Shown here: one piece after another, positions 45,752-58,894 of the stretch
Position numbering within the stretch: position 1 is the stretch's first letter
Layout of the letters: the number at the start of each line of letters is the position of its first letter
Assembly (NCBI GenBank): GCA_963787375.1
Contig: CAWBCR010000022.1
Span: forward strand, 1 to 64,000
DNA length: 64,000 nt
Direction: 5' to 3'
Source of the DNA: CAWBCR01 sp963787375
GTDB taxonomy: Bacteria > Chloroflexota > Anaerolineae > Aggregatilineales > UBA3940
Program-made: the position numbers and the translations under genes
The notes under the pieces: generated by a model
The model's input: the letters and a program-made list of their open reading frames with translations, nothing else
The model's database searches: none
What the model was told of the DNA's origin: nothing

Positions 45752-46636
45752 TCAGTCAGGTGTCACACCGTTGAACAGGTCCCTCTCGCGAACCCTTGAC
45801 CCATTCACTTCCGGGTAGGCGCGCATGAACGTGTCGGTATAGGCGGCGGTAAACGCGCGCCGCATCCGCTGCCAGAAGCCTCGGTTGCCGGGCGGGGTCC
45901 ACATTTGGCTTGCATGGCAGGCGCGCGCCCGCTCCGCCTGGTCGGCATACGCGCGCGTGTCGATCCGCGCGTGGATCGGGTAGCTGTGTGCAGCCACCTC
46001 GCGGAAATCCATGTCCTTATTGCGCCCCATGTGCGCCGGGTCCTGCCCGAACAGTGGCATCAATGCCACAGCAACCTTGGCCCCGGTGCGCGGGAACGTG
46101 GAGTAGTAAAGCTTCTGTGGACTGTAAGGCCCAAGCCCACCTTCGACTTGCTGCGGGTACTGCTGGGGATCGGACGCGGCATGGAACGCACGCGTGGTGG
46201 CCCCATACATGGCAATGTGATCTGGATGGCCATAACCACCATAAGGATCGTGGGTGACGACTACCTGCGGGCGCACCTCGCGGATGATCTCAGTGATGCG
46301 GCAGGTGACCTCGTCGGGATCGGCAGCAGCCAGCGCACTGGGATGCTTATTCTCCGGCGAGCCGGCCATGCCCGAATCGCGGTAGCCCAGCGTGTATACG
46401 TGCGAGAGGCCCAGCGCCTCTGCCGCGCAGCACAGCTCGGCCATCCGCACCTGGGCCGTCGTCTGCCACTGCCCGACAAACTCCTCGTCGACGGTGCCAA
46501 GGTCGCCGTCGGTAGCGCAGATTAGGTAGACTTGAACCCCCTCGTTGACGTAGCGCGTAATCGTGCCCGCCATACCGAACGATTCGTCGTCCGGGTGGGC
46601 CAATGCCACTAACATTCGTTTCGTCGGTTCGCCCAT
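45752..46636 (-). CDS. PIG-L family N-acetylglucosamine deacetylase-like protein
   Basis: The 294-residue LmbE/PIG-L enzyme has zinc motif AHPDDE (13-18), TRYVNEGVQVYLICATDGDLG and the second metal site DPYGGYGHPDHI. The length and YGHPDHIA context fit the MshB/Mca/BshB group, which act on N-acetylglucosaminyl or mycothiol-type substrates. I see no other thiol-cofactor gene here, so the substrate is open. Its ATG shares one base with the stop of the Clp-RF2 frame (TAATG), implying translational coupling. Confidence 0.82.
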   Translation of the reverse strand: MGEPTKRMLVALAHPDDESFGMAGTITRYVNEGVQVYLICATDGDLGTVDEEFVGQWQTTAQVRMAELCCAAEALGLSHVYTLGYRDSGMAGSPENKHPSALAAADPDEVTCRITEIIREVRPQVVVTHDPYGGYGHPDHIAMYGATTRAFHAASDPQQYPQQVEGGLGPYSPQKLYYSTFPRTGAKVAVALMPLFGQDPAHMGRNKDMDFREVAAHSYPIHARIDTRAYADQAERARACHASQMWTPPGNRGFWQRMRRAFTAAYTDTFMRAYPEVNGSRVRERDLFNGVTPD

Positions 46637-49611
46637 TATCCAACCTCGTCAGTTTCAGATTGCGCCTGCTCGCGCAGGTAGGCTTCAAGGAACGGGTCAA
46701 GCTCACCGGCAAGCGTCGCTTTGAGCTTTCCCATCTTAAGCCCGGTGCGCGGATCATGCACGTAGCGCTTTTTGTAGCGCACGTAGGAGCGCACCACCTG
46801 TCCCCACACCGAGTCAGCCGGGTGGTCCAGCGAATGGTCGCCGAGCGCCACCTGCGTGCGGAGCAACTGGACCGCCTCGCGTTCCAGGTCGTCGACCGGC
46901 AGCGTGCCGGTGAGCGCCAGCGGCTCGCCGCCCGGCAGCGTCGCTTCTACGTGGGCCGTCAGCCGCTTGCTGAAAACGCCCGATCGGTTGGCCGGCTGGG
47001 CCTTGATCCGCAGCCGGCTGCGATCCACGACAGGCAGATCCGCGTCGGAAAGGTCTGGCCACACGGAGACAATTGCCTGCACCACCTGCCGCTGCCCGTC
47101 GCCGCCCTCTGCTGCCTGCACCAACCGATGGATACCGGTCTCGCCGCGCAACAGGCCATACGCACCGTAGCCCTCGATGCCAATCCAGGCGCCGCGCGTG
47201 CCACCTGAGTTGGACAGATCCTCTGACAGCACATCGGCCAGAAATTCTCGCCGCGCAGCCCAGCCCAGATACATGCGGGCCAGGTCCGCCGCCCACTGCG
47301 CAGCGACGGGCCGCCGCCCGCGTGCCTCGACGTGCAAGTACACCCCAAAGGTATCCCACGGCCCCTTGAAGTGCAAGGTTAGCTCGGCGCGAGGCAGTTC
47401 GCGAACCAGGTAGCGGTAGCGCAGCGCAGCCTCGCCGATCTGGTCCGCGCTGTGACCCTGCTCAAGTTCCGCCAGGATATCGGCCAGCTCGTTCAGGTTG
47501 CGCCGCAGCCCGTCGACCATCTCGACCTGCCCGCTGAGGCGACTAAGCGTCTCCAGCTTGGGCTGGATTGACGCCGGATCGTCCCAGAAAGATGGCGTCG
47601 ACATAGACTGCATCAGATCGCCAAGCCGGGAACGCGCATCGGCGACTTCGTGCGCCGCTTCGAGCGCCGCAACCCGCTCGGCCAGAAGCGGCATGCCAGC
47701 CTGCATATAGTTTAGCGTGAGGCGCTTGGGCAGATCACGTCCGCCCCCGGGCACAGCCGCCTCCGGTGCGACCTTTCTCACGGCGTGAGCGGTCGTGGGC
47801 AGCACCAGCGCCGATGCGACGCGCTCATTGCGCATGAACAGACGCAGCAGTGCTCCCTGCGGCGGGTCGTTACGGATAAGCTGCTGCGCCAATGGGTAGG
47901 TGATCGTTTTCTCGATCTGGCGCGCCAGGTAGCGCGCGCCGTACCGCTCGCTGTAGCCGTGCTCGACCACCCACTCAATCACATCCTCGTCGACCTCAAC
48001 TTCGACGCCGCGCCGGGCCAGGCCCTCGCGCTCCAGAATCTCCTGCACGCGGCGGTAGGCGATCTCCCGCAGGACGGGCTTAGTCAGCGGTTTGAAGAAC
48101 AGCACATTGTCGACCCGGTTGATGAACTCCGGGGTGAAAAATGAAACCATCTCCTCGCGGATCAGGTTCTCCTGCTCCTCGATGGTCACCGAAGGGCCAA
48201 AGCCAAGCCGGCCCGACGACAGCACCTGAGCGCCGAAGTTGCTGGTCAGGATCACGATGGAGTTACGCAGGTTGACGGCCTCCGACGCGCCATTGATCAG
48301 GATACCCTCATCAAAGAGCTGGAGGAAGCGCTGGAAGACCTCAGGGTGGGCCTTCTCGAACTCGTCGAGCAGCAGCACGGCGAAGGCGTGATCCTGCATC
48401 CGCAGCGTGAACTGCCCGCGCCGCGATTCCATGTCAAAGCCATGTGGATTTCCAAACAGCGTCTGAACGTGCCAATCCTGCGAGTAGTCGGCCATGTTGA
48501 AGCGCACGATGTGCTCGTCGCTGCCGAACAGGAACTGCGCCAGCGCGCGGGCCAGCTCAGTCTTGCCGACCCCCGTCGGGCCAATGAACAGGAACACGCC
48601 CATCGGGCGCTGCGGGTTGTTGAGCCGGGTACGCAGCAGGCTGAGGGCCTGCACCACTACCTCGACAGCCTGATCCTGCCCCAGTACCCGGTCGCCAAAG
48701 TAGCGATGGACGATCTGCTCATCGTACGGTTCGTCGTCGGTGAGCAGCATGCGCGGCAGGCCGGTCTTCTCGCCAAAGCGCGAGACGATGTCCTCCTTCG
48801 TCACGCGTGACGGGCGTTCAGAGCCTTCAGAGTGCAGCGCGAACCCCTCGCCGACCAGATCGATGGCCTTGCCGGGCAGGGCCTCTGACAGCGCAAAGCG
48901 GCGCGTCAGGTCTAATGCCACCTCGACTGCCTCGTCATCGATGTGGATGCCCTGGCTGGTTTCCAGGTCTTCGGAGGCATGGTGGACGATCCCCCGCGCA
49001 ACATCCAGGGGGGGCTCTGGAATGCGGATCTCCAGCAGGACGTGTTTGTACTCCGGGTATGCCTCAAGGAACACCTGCACCGCTTGGGATCGACCTTCAG
49101 CCAGGATGCGGTTACTGGAGCTTTGGAGCTGGCCCAGCAGGAATTGGGCCATGTCGAAGGGGTCCTCGGCGGTTGCACCGGCAGCCAGCGTCGTCGGCAG
49201 TGCGTCGACGACGAGCAGCACCTCGGGGCGCTCGGCCCAGCGCATCATCAATTGACCCAGCCGATCCTGCCAATCTTGCACGCCAAATGCCCGCAGGATG
49301 CTGCGCGCGCTGAGCGCCCACAACTCGCTGCCTTTGAGACCATCCGGGCAGCGGCCTGCCGCGATGCGGCCCGCCACTTCCTGGATGACAACCGTCTTCC
49401 CGACACGCGGACCGCCCGTCACCAGGATGCGTCCCTTGAGCGGTGAGGCCAGCGAAGTCAGAATCTGGTCGATCTCCTGCTCGCGATCGTAGGCGGCGGG
49501 CAAGTCGCCCTGAGCGGCTTTCTCCGTCAGGTTGGTCGCACAGCGGCTGAGAAGATCTTCCAGCGAAAGCTCGTCGTATTCGTCCAATCCGCGATACGAA
49601 GACGGCAGCAT
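46636..49611 (-). CDS. ClpA/B-like AAA+ ATPase joined to an RF2-like domain without GGQ
   Basis: The frame is 991 residues with no interruption. Residues 1-60 are helical. AAA module 1 has Walker A GGPRVGKT (66-73) and a degenerate Walker B, LLVVDAL (about 132-138), without the Glu. AAA module 2 is complete: GPTGVGKTE (344-352), VLLLDEFEKAHP (412-423), TSNFG (456-460), Arg finger FINRVD (499) and sensor 2 GARYLARQ (558-565). After a linker (about 600-640) comes an RF2-type PCRF domain (STPSFWDDP, ARMYLGWAARREF, YGAYGLLRGETGIHRLV) and the RF tail WGQVVRSYV, HDPRTG and GELDPFLEAYL. The RF2 SPF and GGQ loops are absent. It lies 39 bases after uvrA. A GGAGG-GTG at 47754 would allow a separate RF-like gene if an indel hides a stop at 47778. 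Confidence 0.75.
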   Translation of the reverse strand: MLPSSYRGLDEYDELSLEDLLSRCATNLTEKAAQGDLPAAYDREQEIDQILTSLASPLKGRILVTGGPRVGKTVVIQEVAGRIAAGRCPDGLKGSELWALSARSILRAFGVQDWQDRLGQLMMRWAERPEVLLVVDALPTTLAAGATAEDPFDMAQFLLGQLQSSSNRILAEGRSQAVQVFLEAYPEYKHVLLEIRIPEPPLDVARGIVHHASEDLETSQGIHIDDEAVEVALDLTRRFALSEALPGKAIDLVGEGFALHSEGSERPSRVTKEDIVSRFGEKTGLPRMLLTDDEPYDEQIVHRYFGDRVLGQDQAVEVVVQALSLLRTRLNNPQRPMGVFLFIGPTGVGKTELARALAQFLFGSDEHIVRFNMADYSQDWHVQTLFGNPHGFDMESRRGQFTLRMQDHAFAVLLLDEFEKAHPEVFQRFLQLFDEGILINGASEAVNLRNSIVILTSNFGAQVLSSGRLGFGPSVTIEEQENLIREEMVSFFTPEFINRVDNVLFFKPLTKPVLREIAYRRVQEILEREGLARRGVEVEVDEDVIEWVVEHGYSERYGARYLARQIEKTITYPLAQQLIRNDPPQGALLRLFMRNERVASALVLPTTAHAVRKVAPEAAVPGGGRDLPKRLTLNYMQAGMPLLAERVAALEAAHEVADARSRLGDLMQSMSTPSFWDDPASIQPKLETLSRLSGQVEMVDGLRRNLNELADILAELEQGHSADQIGEAALRYRYLVRELPRAELTLHFKGPWDTFGVYLHVEARGRRPVAAQWAADLARMYLGWAARREFLADVLSEDLSNSGGTRGAWIGIEGYGAYGLLRGETGIHRLVQAAEGGDGQRQVVQAIVSVWPDLSDADLPVVDRSRLRIKAQPANRSGVFSKRLTAHVEATLPGGEPLALTGTLPVDDLEREAVQLLRTQVALGDHSLDHPADSVWGQVVRSYVRYKKRYVHDPRTGLKMGKLKATLAGELDPFLEAYLREQAQSETDEVG

Positions 49612-49650
49612 CAGCGCGCTCCTGAAGGTCTGAGAGTGCGACTAGGCGCG

Positions 49651-52563
<2,913 letters not shown>

Positions 52564-52651
52564 ACCCGTACCCTGCTCCACAAGATGACTGCGGACGCGC
52601 CCCGCAGCGCGCGCCATCCAAGCAACACGACCATATGAACCGGCGACTATT

Positions 52652-52665
52652 CGAACGTTTATTCT
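52652..52665. promoter_or_regulatory. Candidate LexA (SOS) box at the uvrA promoter
   Basis: Read on the minus strand the site is AGAATAAACGTTCG, matching 12 of 14 positions of the Gram-positive-type SOS box CGAACRNRYGTTYG. It overlaps the proposed uvrA -10 element, where a repressor would block transcription. Elsewhere in 52690-52882 I see no further element. Confidence 0.45.
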
Positions 52666-52689
52666 ACCTCGCCGCCACACGCGGCACAA
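52661..52689 (-). promoter_or_regulatory. Candidate sigma-70 promoter of the uvrA operon
   Basis: On the minus strand TTGTGC (52689-52684) and TAGAAT (52666-52661) are 17 bases apart, about 95 bases upstream of the uvrA ATG. Confidence 0.55.
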
Positions 52690-52882
52690 CCTGCACAGCA
52701 CCAAAAAACCTTAAAGAATAGCGGAAAGGCCCACAGATCATAGCGTCGCCCAGACGCGCCCTCCACCTTGCGAGGGCGAAACGAGGGCGAATCGGCATTG
52801 TCGCACGCGGTGGGTGATGATAGAGTCTTGGGGAACCATTTCGCATCACTTGATCCACCCTATACCAGCGAAAGACGACCTC

Positions 52883-54626
52883 ATGTCCATCAGTACCGCG
52901 CAGACCGCAATCCCATCACCCGGCAAGCCCAAGCTGGACCGGCGGCGCTATCGCCGCGTCGTGTTCTTCTTCGGCAGGATGTTTGCGAACATCCTGTGGT
53001 GGGAGGTTGCTGTGCGGCACGTTCTGGGCAAGCGCGCCGCCGAGAAGGGGCGAAAAGCGCGCATCCAGGGTTACGCCCGCCAATTTCGCGACCTCGCCGT
53101 GGCGATGGGCGGCGTGATGATCAAGCTGGGCCAGTTTGTCAGCACGCGAGTCGATGTGATGCCGCCTGAGATCACCGATGTTCTGGCCGACCTGCAGGAT
53201 GAGGTGCCGCCCGCCCCGCTGGACGAGATGTTGATCGTCATCAAAGAGGAGCTAAACGCCGCGCCCGACGACCTGTTCGCCGAGTTCCACACCGAAGTGC
53301 AGGCGGCAGCGTCGCTGGGACAGGTATATCGGGCAACGCTCAAGACCGGCGAACGCGTGGCGGTGAAGGTGCAGCGACCGGGCATCGAGCGCGTGGTAGC
53401 AACGGACCTCGAAGCATTGAAGGTGGTGTCGCGCTGGGCGATGCTGTGGCCGGTGATCAATCGGCGGGCGGACGTGCCGGCGCTGATGGCCGAGTTCGCC
53501 AGGACGCTGTGGGAAGAGCTGGATTACGAGGCAGAGGCCCGCAACGCGCAACGCTTCATGGAAATGTTCGCTGAAGACCGACGTGTGTACATACCCATTA
53601 TCTACCCCGAGTTTTCGCGCCGGCGCGTGCTGACGCTCGAAGACGTCACCAGCATCAAGATCAACGACAAGGATGCCATCGACGCGGCAGGCGTCGACAG
53701 CGCGACAGCGGCGCGCTGGCTGCTTGACGTGTACCTGCGCATGATCTTCGAAGAGGGTTTCTATCACGCCGACCCGCATCCTGGCAACCTGTTCATCTAC
53801 CCGCTGCCAGAGCAGCCCCCGTCAGACGATTCTACTGCCACCCCCTACCCCGGAGACCGGTAGGCCGTTCTATGTCATCTTCGTCGATTTTGGCATGGTT
53901 GGCACAGTGACGCCGCAGGTGAAGGCCGGGCTGCGCGAGGCGCTAATCGCCGTGGCCACGCGCGACTCGTCACGCGTGCTCAAAGCGTACCAGATGCTGG
54001 GCGTGCTGCTGCCCTCAGCCGATATGAAACGCATCGAAGAAGCGGAAACCGAGGCGCTCAACATCATCTGGGGCAAGAGCGTGCCGGAGATGGCGCAGAT
54101 GCCGCGCGAAGAGATGCATAACATTGCGATGAAATATCGCGACCTGCTGTACGAGATGCCCTTCCAGGTGCCGCAGAACTTCATCTACCTGGTGCGGGCA
54201 ATTGGCATCCTGTCGGGAATCTGCACCATGCTCGACCCGGACTTCAATCCTTGGGAGCAGGTTGCGAAGTATGCCAGTAACATCGTATCCGGAGAGACCG
54301 GCGACATTCTCAAGACGATCCTGAACGAAGCAGTCTCCCTGGGCCAGGTGGCCATCGCGCTGCCCGGCCAGCTTCAGGACGTGTTAGGACGCGTGCAGCG
54401 CGGCGATGCGCTGGTGCAGATCGACCCCGGCCCGGGCCTCCAGCTTGACCTGCGACGGCTGGAGTCGTCCATCAATGGGCTGACGCGCGCGCTGGTGTTT
54501 ACTAGCCTGCTGGTCGTTTCGACGCTGCTGCTGATCAATGGGCGCGAGCTGCCAGGCGAAATCGGCCTGGGCATCTCGGCGCTGGCGTGGATCGCGCTGC
54601 TGTTCAGGCCGCGCCCCCGGCGCTGA
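52883..54626 (+). CDS. AarF/ABC1/UbiB-family atypical kinase, one-base break near 53850
   Basis: The joined product has about 580 residues. The first part has the KxGQ region (MIKLGQFVSTRVDVMPPEI), the Ala-rich loop AAASLGQVYRA, VAVKVQRPGI and the catalytic HADPHPGNLF. The frame then ends in a C-rich stretch near 53820-53866. In the next frame the metal-binding VDFGMVG follows at once, and the protein continues to two C-terminal membrane helices. One extra base in a C run explains the break. UbiB-like kinases act in isoprenoid-quinone or lipid metabolism. ATG 52883 is preferred although its ribosome site is poor. Confidence 0.85.
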
Positions 54627-54630
54627 CCTG

Positions 54631-55446
54631 CTAGGGTGCCGGCGGCGCGTTTTGCGCCAGCCAGGCGAGGATCAGCGGGATGGGCTGCGGGCCCGGCGTA
54701 CGGTCGGTTTTAATCACCAGCCCATTGCCGTGCAACCCGCCGTCATAGATGTGCATCTGGTAGCCGGTCAGGCCAACCGACTCGCCGCCCTGGCAGGTTT
54801 TGGCAGGTGGCTGATCCTGTGCCGACGCCAGACACAGCACGGGGACACCGCGCGTCTTGAGCGCGTTCAGGGCATCGTCATAGGGAATGCCCAGATACCC
54901 GCCCGGCGACACCGATACCACGCCAATACAGCCGTCACTGCACGAATCAGCGGCAGCGTCCGCACCGATGCTGGCACCGATATTCACGATACGGGCCGGA
55001 TCGACGCCGTCCATCGCCTGGATCAGCGTGAACGCCGAGCGCGCCGCAGCCAGCGCCGCAGCATCTGAGATGGTGCCGCCGCTTTCGCCGTGACCGGGGA
55101 AGTCAAAGGCGAACACGGCGTAATCCGGCGTGCCCGGCCCCCACACGGCGTCGATCAGAGGCTGCCAGGCTGTCCTGTTCGCGCCCATCTGGTGCATCAG
55201 GAGGATGCCGGCAGCCGAATCGCGTATTGGCGGGTAGAACGTCCCCACAAGCCGCGTGCTGTCGTCCATCTCAAACGCAATACGCTGGGGCTGCATCGAG
55301 GCCTGCACGGTGGTCGCGGCGGGCGTGTCGGCGGCCTGCGTGGGGGGGAGCGCGGTAGCCACTGGCGCGGCGGGCCAGCCACAAGCCGTAAACAACAGCA
55401 CCGAGGTGACCAGTGTCAACGTCAACTCAGATGGTTTGCGCATCAT
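54631..55446 (-). CDS. Lipoprotein with alpha/beta-hydrolase domain
   Basis: The 271-residue protein has a lipoprotein signal ending FTACG (Cys about 22), an Ala/Thr/Pro linker, and a serine-hydrolase fold with FPGHGESGG (oxyanion strand) and the nucleophile elbow GASIGA (Ser replaces the usual position in GxSxG), Asp in SAQDQPPA and His near YDGGLHGNG. The latter pair complete a plausible triad. The substrate is unknown. ATG 55446 has GGGAG six bases upstream. It converges with the AarF gene, with only four bases between stops. Confidence 0.78.
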   Translation of the reverse strand: MMRKPSELTLTLVTSVLLFTACGWPAAPVATALPPTQAADTPAATTVQASMQPQRIAFEMDDSTRLVGTFYPPIRDSAAGILLMHQMGANRTAWQPLIDAVWGPGTPDYAVFAFDFPGHGESGGTISDAAALAAARSAFTLIQAMDGVDPARIVNIGASIGADAAADSCSDGCIGVVSVSPGGYLGIPYDDALNALKTRGVPVLCLASAQDQPPAKTCQGGESVGLTGYQMHIYDGGLHGNGLVIKTDRTPGPQPIPLILAWLAQNAPPAP

Positions 55447-55684
55447 GCATCTCCCATTCAGGCAGTCTATCCAGTGAGACAATCGTTGCACGTCCTGATT
55501 ATACGACATCGATAGTCAGGCGCATCCGGCTCCGCCGATCAGAACCAGATGATTTGGACAGGTGTTGACTACTTCGTACGACGATCCGCGCAGCGCATTG
55601 TGACATTTGAAACTAACGGCTCCCCAGAAACGGCGATATGCTCGAAACAACCGCTGAATCCATTCGTCTCGGAGGTTACGAGGC

Positions 55685-57124
55685 ATGCCCCAAACAGAAG
55701 AAATGCAGTCCATCGACCGCAAAGCGCGGATGAAGCTCGAGCCGATCCCTCGCCAGTACCGGCCTGCCGAAGAGCGCGTGAAAGACTGGGCCGAGTGCGC
55801 CGTCCCGTTGACGCCGGAAGCGGCCATGGCGGAGGCGTCGCGCTGCATCCACTGCCCCGATCCGTCGGCATGCGTGGCTGCCTGTCCGCTCGACAACAGC
55901 ATCTCGGAGGCGCTGTGGTACGTGGAGAAGGGCGAATTCCTGAAGGCAGCGGCGATCTATCGCAATACCAATCCCCTGCCCGAAATCTGCGGGCGCGTGT
56001 GCCCCGGCGAGGCAACCTGTGCCAGCAACTGCGTGCTGACCAAGCGCGGGAAGAGCATCAACACGCGCGGCATCGAAGCCTTTCTGGCTGATTATCAGCG
56101 CCAGAATGGCGGCGTACCCCTGCCGGAGAAGGCTGCCCCAACCGGCAAGAAGGTCGGCATTGTGGGCGCAGGGCCGGCAGGATTGGCCGTCGCGGAGAAG
56201 CTGGCCGTCGCCGGGCACGAGGTCACCATCTACGAGGCGTGGCCCACGCCGGGCGGCCTGCTGGTGTACGGCATCCCCAATTTCAAGCTCGACAAGGGGC
56301 TCGTCGCATGGAAAGTCGACTGGCTGCGCGATCTGGGCGTCAAGTTCGTGACCGACACGCGCGTCGGTGAGAGCATCGGGTTGGACGAGCTCATGGCTCA
56401 AGAAGGCTTCGATGCGATGTTCCTGGGCACCGGCGCGGGCGTGGAGGCCAAGCTGGACGCTCCAGGTGAAGATCTGGGACGCGTCTACGGCTCGATTGAC
56501 TTCCTGGTGCGGGGCAATGTCCCGCAGGAGATGCTGCCGGATTACAAGAAGGAGCCGATTCAGGTCGGGCACCGCGTGGCGGTCATCGGCGGCGGCGACA
56601 CCGCGACTGACTGCCTGCGCACGGCGCTGCGGCTGGGCGCGCGCGAGGTCGTTTGCTTCTACCGCCGCACCGAGGCGGAGATGCCAGGCAACAAGGCCGA
56701 GCGGCACCACGCCATCGAAGAAGGCGCGCGGATTGACTACCTGACCGCGCCCATCGAACTGCTGGACCAGGATGGCGACGGCAATGTCGACGCGATGAAG
56801 ATGATCCGCATGGAGCTGGGCGAGCCGGACAGCTCAGGCCGCCGCCGCCCGGTACCCATCGAAGGCTCGGAGTACATAGTCGAAGTTGATGACGTGATCC
56901 TGGCAATTGGTTTCTGGCCCGACCCGCTGCTGGGCGAGAAGACGAAAGACCTTAAGACACGCAAGTGGGGCCTGTTCGAGGTCAACGAGGAAACCGGACA
57001 GACCAGCCGCGAAGGCATCTATGCCGGCGGTGACGGAGTCACGGGTCCGGCGCTGGTCAACGCGGCGCTTGCCGCCGGCAAGCGCGCCGCAGAGGCTATG
57101 AACGCTTATTTGGCAAGCAAGTAG
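55685..57124 (+). CDS. GltD/NfnB-type NAD(P)H oxidoreductase
   Basis: The 479-residue protein resembles the glutamate synthase small subunit. The N-terminal cysteines for two 4Fe-4S clusters are CIHCPDPSACVAACP and CGRVCPGEATCASNCV, followed by an FAD site (GIVGAGPAGLAVAEKLAVAG), YGIPNFKL, an NAD(P) site (VAVIGGGDTATDCLRTALRLGA) and GIYAGGDGVTGPALVNAAL. No large GltB or NfnA subunit is adjacent, so it may be a stand-alone NADPH-ferredoxin or glutamate synthase subunit. ATG 55685 follows GGAGG. A terminator follows at 57166. Confidence 0.88.
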   Translation: MPQTEEMQSIDRKARMKLEPIPRQYRPAEERVKDWAECAVPLTPEAAMAEASRCIHCPDPSACVAACPLDNSISEALWYVEKGEFLKAAAIYRNTNPLPEICGRVCPGEATCASNCVLTKRGKSINTRGIEAFLADYQRQNGGVPLPEKAAPTGKKVGIVGAGPAGLAVAEKLAVAGHEVTIYEAWPTPGGLLVYGIPNFKLDKGLVAWKVDWLRDLGVKFVTDTRVGESIGLDELMAQEGFDAMFLGTGAGVEAKLDAPGEDLGRVYGSIDFLVRGNVPQEMLPDYKKEPIQVGHRVAVIGGGDTATDCLRTALRLGAREVVCFYRRTEAEMPGNKAERHHAIEEGARIDYLTAPIELLDQDGDGNVDAMKMIRMELGEPDSSGRRRPVPIEGSEYIVEVDDVILAIGFWPDPLLGEKTKDLKTRKWGLFEVNEETGQTSREGIYAGGDGVTGPALVNAALAAGKRAAEAMNAYLASK

Positions 57125-57165
57125 CTGTCGCCGTCGCGCTTGACTGTTGGCTCTGGAACGGACTG

Positions 57166-57198
57166 GCAGGCCGCTCGACAAATAGGCGGCCTGCTTTT
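57166..57198 (+). terminator. Intrinsic terminator
   Basis: The perfect nine-base arms GCAGGCCGC (57166-57174) and GCGGCCTGC (57186-57194) are followed by TTTT, 42 bases after the oxidoreductase stop. Confidence 0.88.
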
Positions 57199-57236
57199 CG
57201 TTCGCACCGGAGGTGGCGAGTTGGTAAGATCCGAAC

Positions 57237-57712
57237 ATGCTGCCGGAAGACAAGCGCCTCATCAAAGACCTTCTCACCAAACAGCGTGTGCTGGCACTGT
57301 CGGTGCTGGTCGATGGTGCGCCGTACACCGGGCTGCTGCCATTCGTCGTCCGGCCCGATTTCGGCGCGGTACTGGTGCACGCGTCGAGGCTGGCCCGCCA
57401 CACACGCGGGCTGGTCGATGACGCACCGTTCAGCGCGTTGGTCCACCAGCCCGATTCGCCCAGGAGCGATCCGCTCCAGCTTCCGCGAGTGACGCTTCAG
57501 GGACGCGTGCGCCCATTGCAGATAGGCAGCGCCGACTGCGAATCGGCGCAGCGGCTGTACATCGCGCGCCTGCCGCAGAGCGCTCAGACTTTTGAGCTGC
57601 CCGACTTCAACCTGTACGCGCTGATCTTCGAGTCCGCGCGATATGTGATGGGCTTTGGACAGGTGGGCAACCTCACGACACATGACCTGCGAGAACTGGC
57701 CACTGAACAGAT

Positions 57713-57716
<4 letters not shown>
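57237..57716 (+). CDS. HugZ-like/pyridoxamine-phosphate-oxidase-fold protein
   Basis: The 159-residue split-barrel protein (RVLALSVLVDGAPYTGLLPFVV, RLARHTRGLVDDAPFSALVH, RVTLQGRVRPL) corresponds to the N-terminal domain of HugZ-type heme oxygenases or FMN-binding proteins, without the C-terminal DUF2470 domain. A TAAGAT -10-like element at 57225-57230 would start transcription at about the ATG itself. Its stop overlaps the queG start by four bases. Confidence 0.75.
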
Positions 57717-58859
<1,143 letters not shown>

Positions 58860-58894
58860 TGCTGGCGCTGCCGGGTTCTGGTATCATCACACTT

